A DNA stretch of 64,000 bases from JAGNRR01 sp965230665. GTDB taxonomy: Bacteria; Bacteroidota; Bacteroidia; Chitinophagales; Chitinophagaceae. Numbering within the stretch: the first letter of the stretch is position 1; every line of letters begins with the position of its first letter. The translations under genes were made by a program, and so were the position numbers. The notes below the pieces were generated by a model. It saw only the letters and a list, made by a program, of their open reading frames with translations. It ran no database searches and was not told the origin of the DNA. Shown here piece by piece: positions 55,603 through 62,958 of the stretch. The stretch is from contig CBDDLM010000004.1 of assembly GCA_965230665.1 (NCBI GenBank), positions 62,001-126,000 of the forward strand. The letters run 5' to 3'.

Positions 55603-56887
55603 ACTTAGAGCGGCAGGATTGTATATGTCATCGCTTTACCCATTAAAGGGTAAAATGATCGATCGATACAATCAATGCCTACTTTCATTAGGCATAGAAG
55701 CCACTAAACTTACAGCTATTCACATCGATGCTATAGGCTGGAGTCCTGAAGTAGCCGAAGAAAAACAAGAAATTCATTATCTAAACCATGGCGGTGCTAA
55801 CCCTTATGGTATTATTATGTCACCAGAGCAAGAGGGATTACCCATTTACTTCCCATTCCATAGTTTTGATAGAGAACTGGTAGACCTATTCTTTGAAACA
55901 AATATGGTGGCGATCAAAGATATTACCTCAGATGCTGCTATCATTATCGATATCAACCAAGACATAGATGCCTTTTACGAACCTTCTGATTTAATCGACT
56001 ATGATATGGTTACGGTCGGGTACAAAATTCTAGGAGACCTAGATCGAGAACAGATCAGACAAAATACCCTCGTTCAAAAAATGTATATGGGACACAACAG
56101 CTTAGATGTGAACCTACATAATAAGATTTTGGCCTCAGCTAAAAAATTTGGCGACTTAAGGGGGCGCGCCTTACAACTTCGTGAAGTAGATTATCAGACA
56201 ACCTCATTCTATACCAAAGCCTTTGGAGGTGTATTTGTCTTAAGAAGCAAAGACAACGGACACTTATTAATTTTTGAATCCATGGATGAAATTAATAAGT
56301 ACAACCATACTTATATGGCCGAACACATTACTTCGCCTAATTTACTGAATGAATTAGTAGAGCGAGGGTATATTCATTTCGATACCAATAAGCTGGGAAG
56401 AGAAAGAATTGAACGGATTACGCAATACTATTTTGCAGAAAGCGTTGCGCAAGCCAAACACCCTCTTTCAGATATTCTTACGAATAAATCTCTTTATCTT
56501 AAATACCTAAATGATTTATCACAAGAAGATAAAATGCATGTTATTGGCCCGATTAAGTTCTTAGAAAAAATAGCAAATGGCCATAAACCAGAACGAACCC
56601 GTTATATGAGTGATGATATTTTCAAAGCATTACACTCCCCTGTGCGCGATGCCAACTCCTCTTTGATGTGGATGCTGATCTGTCGTATGCAACCGACCGA
56701 CCCATTTTATACCTATTACTTTGACAAAGAATTATTCTATAAACAGTTCTTGGAGTACTCCGAAGGCTATAAAGAATGGGTTATTCAACTGATCACAGAA
56801 GAATTAAAAACAAAGGAAGAGGCCGATGTTACCTCTACAGCTTTTGAGCAAGTGGTTAAGGAAGATCACTTCCCTCCAAATTCGTAA
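55595..56887 (+). CDS. Unknown protein (AAA operon gene 4)
   Basis: About 430 residues from the ATG at 55595, which overlaps the ATPase stop in ATGGATAA. A TTG further upstream at 55568 would add nine basic residues but seems less likely. There is no signal peptide or membrane segment. It has mixed alpha/beta composition, with segments such as HIDAIGWSPEVAEEKQEIHYLN, IYFPFHSFDRELVDLFFETN and an acidic AAIIIDINQDIDAFYEPSDLIDYD. The family was not recognised. Tight coupling to the ATPase suggests a complex subunit. It ends 4 nt from a convergent T9SS esterase gene. Confidence 0.75.
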   Translation: MDKLRAAGLYMSSLYPLKGKMIDRYNQCLLSLGIEATKLTAIHIDAIGWSPEVAEEKQEIHYLNHGGANPYGIIMSPEQEGLPIYFPFHSFDRELVDLFFETNMVAIKDITSDAAIIIDINQDIDAFYEPSDLIDYDMVTVGYKILGDLDREQIRQNTLVQKMYMGHNSLDVNLHNKILASAKKFGDLRGRALQLREVDYQTTSFYTKAFGGVFVLRSKDNGHLLIFESMDEINKYNHTYMAEHITSPNLLNELVERGYIHFDTNKLGRERIERITQYYFAESVAQAKHPLSDILTNKSLYLKYLNDLSQEDKMHVIGPIKFLEKIANGHKPERTRYMSDDIFKALHSPVRDANSSLMWMLICRMQPTDPFYTYYFDKELFYKQFLEYSEGYKEWVIQLITEELKTKEEADVTSTAFEQVVKEDHFPPNS

Positions 56888-56891
56888 AGGC

Positions 56892-57863
56892 TTATCTGAG
56901 TATGGAGACTTTGTGTTGACCAACAACATCTTCATCATTAAAAAGTAGAATGATATAGGTGCCTACCGCCATATCATCTGTTGAAATAGTAGCACCTTGC
57001 TTTGTCGAAATGCTTGTAGCTTTTAAAAGCTGACCAAATAGATTATACAATTTAGCATCAAGCTCTATAAACTCCTCGCCTTGCAATAATAAATTTAATT
57101 GTTCCTTAGCAGGGTTAGGATATGCTTTAAAACTTGCATTTAAGTCGTTGATATGAGCTATAGCATTTGGTGCTGAGACTGAGTCAATCCAACGAAAACA
57201 TTCCATCAGTTCAGCATCACGTGTAGCAAAACTAGAAGTATGAGGAATGCCAGGCATAGAATTAAACTTCCCCACTCCACCATTAGCAATCAAACTATCG
57301 TAAATAGCAGAATTATTACTGTATGACCCATCGGCAGTGCCAGAACAAATACAAGTTGGTATGGTAGATTTAAAATTGTAGCCACTCATATTCGGCACCC
57401 AAGCATTTAAAGGAATAAGTGCTCGAAACGGATAAATATTATCCCAACCTTGCTTCATTGTTTCCTGCCCGTTACAAGAAAAGCCAGTTAAGTAAACCTC
57501 ATTTGTATTAATATTATAACCCAACTGGTTAATTGTAGAATCAATGACGTTCGGAATAATCATACCATCCGAACCTGATATCTGTCCTCCCATAAAATCG
57601 GGGCAAACTAAAATAGCACCTATGCTGTCTGCGATAGAAGTGAAACTATTTCTATAGGCCACGGCATTCCCGTTACAACCATGCAAGGCTACTAATAAAG
57701 GATAGCTATTCGCACTATTATAGGTAGTAGGTACGTAATACTCCACATTGTGCGTTGTTGCATTAAACTGTATAGGGTCACTAAAACTACCCGTCATTTG
57801 AGCCTGTGCAGTAAAAGCTGCGCTTAAAAGAATAAAAAGTGTGTAGAGTTTTTTCATAATCAT
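56892..57863 (-). CDS. Secreted PHB-depolymerase-like alpha/beta hydrolase with T9SS sorting domain
   Basis: A 323-residue exported esterase-like protein. A signal peptide (MKKLYTLFILLSAAFTAQAQ) starts at the third residue; a start at 57857 is equally possible. The alpha/beta hydrolase part has the oxyanion segment LLVALHGCNGNAVAYR and a nucleophile elbow reading GFSCNGQET. The latter departs from the usual GxSxG because Asn stands at the last Gly position. Later, CSGTADGSYSN and IPHTSS could hold the catalytic Asp and His. The family includes feruloyl/acetylxylan esterases and PHB depolymerases. The last 75 residues are a T9SS C-terminal domain (KAYPNPAKEQLNLLL). It is convergent with the AAA operon. 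Confidence 0.8.
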   Translation of the reverse strand: MIMKKLYTLFILLSAAFTAQAQMTGSFSDPIQFNATTHNVEYYVPTTYNSANSYPLLVALHGCNGNAVAYRNSFTSIADSIGAILVCPDFMGGQISGSDGMIIPNVIDSTINQLGYNINTNEVYLTGFSCNGQETMKQGWDNIYPFRALIPLNAWVPNMSGYNFKSTIPTCICSGTADGSYSNNSAIYDSLIANGGVGKFNSMPGIPHTSSFATRDAELMECFRWIDSVSAPNAIAHINDLNASFKAYPNPAKEQLNLLLQGEEFIELDAKLYNLFGQLLKATSISTKQGATISTDDMAVGTYIILLFNDEDVVGQHKVSILR

Positions 57864-58060
57864 GATTTACTTAAAGATATAGTAATAAAAACGTTCTGCA
57901 AGCCAGCAACTTACATCGAAATCGTTTTTTAACAGGAATACCGTCTATCAGACCAGAGAGCCACAGGTCCCTATTTCGCTTGCAAGCCATCAACGATTAA
58001 GCGCATAGACTACAAGGGACATCTTAAAAAATCGTATCTTTAGGCAACTTAAACAGAACT

Positions 58061-58597
58061 ATGTTTTTAGAAATTATTGTCTTTGCTGGCGCCCTATTAT
58101 TGGGCCTTTTAACCTACTGGCGCGAGTCCCGGTCGAATGGAATTTTTCGTGCGTATAATGCCTTTATTAATAAAAAAGAGACGCGTATGGCGGCTACTGA
58201 TCGCAAAGGGTTCTTTTATATGCGTCCGCTTATTTACCGTGTATTGAATGCGCTCCTGGTATCAGCAGTATTCGGCATTGCCATTTATTACATACCTTTT
58301 ATAAGCTTGCACTTGCAATATGTCGCAGCCTTTTTTGTTGGCTTTGTAGCGGGTACCTATCTAGCCGCAGCTTTACCTACTGTAAAACGCGCTGTAGACA
58401 ATCCTTTAGATGCTTTAGAAGATATCGGTAAAGCTGGGCGTGAAATTGTTTCGGATCTATCAGAGAGTGCCGCTGAAAAATTGAAAGGAAATGCAACAGA
58501 AGAAAAAGCAGAGGTAAAACCAACACCCTCTGAAGAAGAAGAACCCAAGAAAGAAAGTGCAAGAGAAAGAATGAAACGCAAAGGATATTTGAAGTAG
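58061..58597 (+). CDS. Small membrane protein of unknown function
   Basis: A 178-residue protein with three predicted membrane helices (about residues 2-20, 62-80 and 84-107) and a long charged cytoplasmic tail (SAAEKLKGNATEEKAEVK to KRKGYLK). The region between helices 1 and 2 is basic (KKETRMAATDRKGFF). No family was recognised. It is followed 61 bp later by a larger membrane protein on the same strand, and both lie just beyond the AAA operon, separated from it only by the convergent esterase. A functional link with the operon is possible but unproven. Confidence 0.7.
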   Translation: MFLEIIVFAGALLLGLLTYWRESRSNGIFRAYNAFINKKETRMAATDRKGFFYMRPLIYRVLNALLVSAVFGIAIYYIPFISLHLQYVAAFFVGFVAGTYLAAALPTVKRAVDNPLDALEDIGKAGREIVSDLSESAAEKLKGNATEEKAEVKPTPSEEEEPKKESARERMKRKGYLK

Positions 58598-58658
58598 TAT
58601 ATGAGTTCATGTCCTAAAAATCTAATATTCTTACACCTAGCGCCCTAGAAACAAATAA

Positions 58659-60284
58659 ATGAGCAGATTAAAAAATTATTGGAAAAGAGGTAGCAAACAA
58701 AAGGTCTTAGTCATCTTTTTAAGTTTGTTATTGGCTTTTATCATTTTCATATCCAGAGATAGTATTCAACCACTTCTTCTTTGGTGCCGCAAATACTTCT
58801 TTATTGGTCTAGTATTTTTCATCATACTTTTTCTGGGTTTACAACTCGTGCGTGCTGCACAAAGTTGGCGCAAGATGATCTGGACTATTTTATCCTTAGG
58901 CTTAGTAGGTGGTATTTGGTACGTCCTCTTCCCTATGGGTATTTATAAATATATGGAAACCTATGCCGTCTACAACAGCATTCATTTAGAAGAAATAGAA
59001 ACGCTCCCTCTGACAAGAAATGAGCGCATTCAACCTTGGAATAATATAGTAACCATGGCCTATGAATCTATAGGTGAAACCGAAGAAGTATCTCCACCCC
59101 AGCTTGTTCGAGTCGACGGGGAGAATCGATGGACCATGGCTATTCAACCATCTAAAGATTACTTCTATCAGCGAATCTCAGATAATACCGAGGAACTGTT
59201 CTCGGTTTCATCTACAACGCCCTTTCCAAAGTTTGCTGAAGAAAATAGAATCGATCAGATTTTTAATACGGGAGAGTCTCTTGCATGGAGTCGAAATACT
59301 TATAATGCTGTCGTTCAAAAATTTGGCTTGCTCGATATGTTTTGTTTAGAGCCCGATGAAGTCTACTATATGAAAGATGATAAGGGTCGTTGGGTGCAAG
59401 TGGTCAACCTCATTCGTTGGAAAGGATTCTTTTTCCCTTATCCCACCTTTGGTGGAGTGATGGTACTCCAAGCTGGCGATCATGGTTTTAGCGATTACGT
59501 AGAGCGTTTACTTTGGGGTAAGGGTGAATACATTACTCCAGCCGAAATGCAAAATTACCCTTATCTAAAGGGACAAAATACGCTATCAGAAAAAATCTCG
59601 CGAGTGCAAGCAGAGAGTTTAAAATTCTTAGCTGGTTTTACGGATCCCCTACCTTGGAATATGAAAACCGCTATTAAGATTCCAGAACTAGCTTCTGATC
59701 AAAACCAGCAACCCTTTGTAACAGACTTTGATTTTAGCGATGTAAAGCAAGACACCTATAACGGACTCTATCATTGGTTTGGACTAGAACCCATTGGTGT
59801 AGAACGTACGAGCTTAACGATTAGTGTAATGATACCAGCAGATGGAACCCAAAAGGTTTACTACTATAATCATGGAAAGCGTAAGGAAGGCTATGCGGGA
59901 GTGAGTGCCATGCCTGCCAAGGTTATAGAATCCAAAAAGGAGTATGACTGGACGGCCAATGCACCTGTAGAATTCCGTCCCTATATCAAAGACATCTTAG
60001 GTAAACGCCGACTTTTTATGCTCAGTACCATTGTAGCGAAACGAAGTGTATCCAAAGAAGATACCCAGCAAAAAAAAGAAGCACAATTCGATGGAGCCGC
60101 TACCCCTGACCTCGCGTTGGTTGATGTGCAATATAAAGATGTAGTTTGGCTCGATGCCAAAAAACCTTCCACCTGGGACAAAACTATTATGACCCAAATG
60201 GGTGAAAGCTGGGGCGTATTTGTTCCTGAAGATATCTCCGAAATAACTGCACCGATTGTACAGGATTCTACAGTAGTAGATTAG
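58659..60284 (+). CDS. Membrane-anchored protein of unknown function
   Basis: A 541-residue protein. A basic N-terminus (MSRLKNYWKRGSKQK) leads to three membrane helices (about residues 17-33, 45-66 and 73-96), followed by a soluble domain of roughly 440 residues rich in Trp, Tyr and Asp. This domain has alternating strands (GRWVQVVNLIRWKGFFFPYP, TFGGVMVLQAGDHGF) and ends in an acidic segment. I recognise no family. With three helices after a cytoplasmic N-terminus, the large domain may face the periplasm. It probably shares a transcript with the upstream 178-residue membrane protein. Confidence 0.72.
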   Translation: MSRLKNYWKRGSKQKVLVIFLSLLLAFIIFISRDSIQPLLLWCRKYFFIGLVFFIILFLGLQLVRAAQSWRKMIWTILSLGLVGGIWYVLFPMGIYKYMETYAVYNSIHLEEIETLPLTRNERIQPWNNIVTMAYESIGETEEVSPPQLVRVDGENRWTMAIQPSKDYFYQRISDNTEELFSVSSTTPFPKFAEENRIDQIFNTGESLAWSRNTYNAVVQKFGLLDMFCLEPDEVYYMKDDKGRWVQVVNLIRWKGFFFPYPTFGGVMVLQAGDHGFSDYVERLLWGKGEYITPAEMQNYPYLKGQNTLSEKISRVQAESLKFLAGFTDPLPWNMKTAIKIPELASDQNQQPFVTDFDFSDVKQDTYNGLYHWFGLEPIGVERTSLTISVMIPADGTQKVYYYNHGKRKEGYAGVSAMPAKVIESKKEYDWTANAPVEFRPYIKDILGKRRLFMLSTIVAKRSVSKEDTQQKKEAQFDGAATPDLALVDVQYKDVVWLDAKKPSTWDKTIMTQMGESWGVFVPEDISEITAPIVQDSTVVD

Positions 60285-60342
60285 TTAATCACATACTACT
60301 AAAGTGGTATACTCTTTATTCTTTATACATATTTAGTGATTT

Positions 60343-60350
60343 TATATTTG
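60343..60350 (+). promoter_or_regulatory. Candidate -7 box upstream of DUF4062 gene
   Basis: TATATTTG fits the Bacteroidota -7 consensus TAnnTTTG exactly and lies 148 nt before the DUF4062 start codon, in a 214-bp AT-rich gap that otherwise holds nothing I can name. The matching -33 TTG is not clear. Confidence 0.35.
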
Positions 60351-60498
60351 ACCTAGTATAAAAAGGGATAGGATATTCTATGGACTAGGATGGTAAAAGT
60401 GAAAATTGGGTTTAAACTTCTTGATTTAGAGACAAATGAAGATAAAGCAAATAGATTACTATAAAAACCGTGTTAATATTAATTAGAATAATTGAAAA

Positions 60499-61581
60499 AT
60501 GGCAATACCAAAAGTATTTATAAGCTCAACTTGTTATGATTTGCTTCAAATAAGAGATAGTTTATTTGACTTTATAACAGATCAATATTTAGAACCAATT
60601 TTGAGTGAGAAAGGTGATGTTTTTTATCATCCAGATTTACATACCCATGAAAGCTGTCTTGATGAAGTGGGCAATTGCCAATTGTTTGTTCTAATTATAG
60701 GAGGAAGATTTGGAGGTAAATATAAATATGATCCCAAAATATCAATTACAAATGCAGAATACGATGCTGCAGTAACCAAAAACATTCCAGTATATACATT
60801 TATAAAAAGAGAAGTTTATGAAGATCATAGATTATACCAATCGAACAAACATGATGATAAACTTATAGAAAAGATAACTTTTCCAGCAGTCGAGAAGCAA
60901 GAGTATGCAGTAAATATTTTTGAATTCATAAATAGAGTTCGTAGATCAGAGGTAAATAATGGCTTTTTTACATTCGAATTGGTAAAAGAAATAAAAGACA
61001 ATCTCGGAAAACAATGGTCAGGATTACTATATCAATCCTTGATGGATCGACAATCAAAAATACAACAGAAATTATACCAAAAAACTCTGGATAATCTAAC
61101 TCTTCTTAATAGGAAAACAGAAGAAATTGTTAAAAATCTTTATAAAGAAATTAAACCTGAAAAAGCCACATCGGATATAGCATCTATAGAAAAAGTAAAT
61201 CTCCTATCTAAGTTTTACTTGTCTGTGATGAATTTATATGAGTTAAATAGTTTTCAAACGTCACTTAATAAAATCGCTGAAATAGAACCAGCAAAATACA
61301 AATGGCACGAATACTTGGCAGAATTTGAAGATTTTCTACTTATAAAAGAAGAAGATACTCCCTGGTTTGGACAAGATAGTTATGATAATAGTCCCGAAGA
61401 AATAAGGGGGACATCACTATGGCTAAAATCTACTAATAAAGCACATTATTGGCCCGCTATTAAAGAAGGGCTCGTTTCACCTAGGATTTTGAACATTGAA
61501 TCGTTATATAAAAATTTTGCTGACTCAACCAAGGATCAAAGAAGGAGAGCACTTGAAATAACTAATACTAACAATAGATAA
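60499..61581 (+). CDS. DUF4062 domain-containing protein
   Basis: A 360-residue soluble protein. The N-terminal DUF4062 domain is clear, with IPKVFISSTCYDLLQIRDSL at residues 3-22 and, further on, VGNCQLFVLIIGGRFGGKY and ITNAEYDAAVTKNIPVYTFI. This domain has a TIR-like/Rossmann-type fold and is frequent in bacterial defence and STAND-type signalling proteins. The C-terminal 200 residues are helical (KIQQKLYQKTLDNLTLLNR), and no ATPase is fused. It lies 105 bp upstream of a SIR2-HerA pair and may be an independent defence gene or a component of the same island. Confidence 0.87.
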   Translation: MAIPKVFISSTCYDLLQIRDSLFDFITDQYLEPILSEKGDVFYHPDLHTHESCLDEVGNCQLFVLIIGGRFGGKYKYDPKISITNAEYDAAVTKNIPVYTFIKREVYEDHRLYQSNKHDDKLIEKITFPAVEKQEYAVNIFEFINRVRRSEVNNGFFTFELVKEIKDNLGKQWSGLLYQSLMDRQSKIQQKLYQKTLDNLTLLNRKTEEIVKNLYKEIKPEKATSDIASIEKVNLLSKFYLSVMNLYELNSFQTSLNKIAEIEPAKYKWHEYLAEFEDFLLIKEEDTPWFGQDSYDNSPEEIRGTSLWLKSTNKAHYWPAIKEGLVSPRILNIESLYKNFADSTKDQRRRALEITNTNNR

Positions 61582-61686
61582 GACAGCATACACCGTTGTA
61601 CCCAAGTTATGAGAGGCCAACGTCACGAACGGCACACGTGTTTTTTGCCAACGCTGAATAGGAACATAAAGTAATACAAGGAAAAA
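61582..61686. other. GC-richer intergenic element with GCCAACG repeats
   Basis: This 105-bp gap is noticeably richer in G+C than the genes on either side. It has the direct repeat GCCAACG at 61616-61622 and 61647-61653, an inverted match CGTTG at 61594-61598, and the palindrome ACACGTGT in between. The composition and the GTTG/CAAC-type repeats suggest a boundary or recombination-type element. This is a weak inference. Confidence 0.35.
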
Positions 61687-62958
61687 ATGTCAGAATCAGA
61701 ATTATATTTTTACAAAGGAGACGAAGAAGTTCTAGAAAAATCAAAACAAAAAGACGGAAATACTGAATCTGACCTGCTAAAAAAAATACAGGACTCATTT
61801 AACAAAGTATTGGATGGAAAACATTTATCATTTCTTCTAGGTTCGGGCTGTTCATCTTACTACAGCGAAATTGATGAGTTAATTGGAGAAGAAGAAGTTG
61901 GTATTTCTACTATGGCACCTCTAGCCAAAAAATTCTATGCTAATATCCTGACCGCGGAAGAAAAGAAGTGGCTTAAAGACGAAATAAAATTAGATACTAC
62001 TTCTACAGTTTTTGACAAAAACCTCGAAACCTTTTTAGGTTCACTGCATAGTCTAGTTTTCTTTCATGAAACGACAGGGCAAGCCGAAAGTCGAGAGGCC
62101 AAAAGAGTAAAAGAATTAATAAAAAAAGCTAGAAACTTCTTATTGGAGAAATGCTTAAACGAGGTCAATAGAAATAATGAAAATGACATTGAACTAGTCA
62201 ATCTCTACAAAACCTTTTACCGCAAACTTCTTTACAGAAATGCAAACTTACCAAAGCCAAGTATTTTTACTACTAACTATGATTTATACTCTGAAATAGC
62301 ACTTGACAGTCTTGGAATTCATTATGTTAATGGTTTTTCGGGTGGAATAAAAAAATATTTCAATCCAACTATTTTCAACTACGCATTAGCTGAAAGAATG
62401 GACTTATCTCAAGGTAAATGGAGTGTTATTGATAATTTCATTTATTTATATAAAATCCATGGTTCTATTAATTGGATTCAGGACGAAGAGCAGACAAAGC
62501 TATTCAGAGTAAGGGAAATTCAAGAAACAAGTTTTGAAGACTTAAAAAAGAAAGATGTAATAATGATACATCCTACCCCTTTGAAACAGAATGCAAGTAT
62601 GGGAAGTCCATATTCAGACTTATTCCGTGAGTTTCAGAAAAAATTAATGCGTAATAATAATATCCTGATTACGCTTGGATATAGTTTTAGTGATGAACAT
62701 ATAAATAACCTTATTTACCAGGCTTTTACAATTCCATCTTTCAGATTAATTGTCTTTGGAGACTATTCAAGCAGCGAAGAAATAAATAAACTCAAATCAT
62801 TGAACGACCCAAGAATTTGGGTCGTAGGTGGAAAACTTGAAAGTGAAGAAAACTTACACTATTTCAAAGGCTTTGTTGAGAATATTTTACCTGATTTAAG
62901 TAATGACGAAATAGACGATAAAATTGACAATGCTATTAAAACTCTTTTTCCTAGATAA
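61687..62958 (+). CDS. SIR2 family protein of a SIR2-HerA defence system
   Basis: A 423-residue SIR2-domain protein. NAD-binding and catalytic motifs are visible: FLLGSGCSSY at residues 49-58 (the GSG loop), FTTNYDLYSE with Asn197/Asp199, a downstream IHYVNGFSG, and the catalytic His258 in YKIHGSINW. Defence SIR2 proteins of this kind hydrolyse NAD after phage sensing. The stop overlaps the ATG of a HerA-type ATPase (TAATG), which defines the SIR2-HerA pair. The start is the ATG at 61687, after an intergenic element. NAD depletion is known for the family; activity of this protein is inferred. Confidence 0.9.
   Translation: MSESELYFYKGDEEVLEKSKQKDGNTESDLLKKIQDSFNKVLDGKHLSFLLGSGCSSYYSEIDELIGEEEVGISTMAPLAKKFYANILTAEEKKWLKDEIKLDTTSTVFDKNLETFLGSLHSLVFFHETTGQAESREAKRVKELIKKARNFLLEKCLNEVNRNNENDIELVNLYKTFYRKLLYRNANLPKPSIFTTNYDLYSEIALDSLGIHYVNGFSGGIKKYFNPTIFNYALAERMDLSQGKWSVIDNFIYLYKIHGSINWIQDEEQTKLFRVREIQETSFEDLKKKDVIMIHPTPLKQNASMGSPYSDLFREFQKKLMRNNNILITLGYSFSDEHINNLIYQAFTIPSFRLIVFGDYSSSEEINKLKSLNDPRIWVVGGKLESEENLHYFKGFVENILPDLSNDEIDDKIDNAIKTLFPR

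Noticed and set aside
60390..60464. 24-codon plus-strand frame upstream of DUF4062
   Set aside because: It is short and lysine-rich, with no motif or start signal, and can arise by chance in AT-rich sequence.
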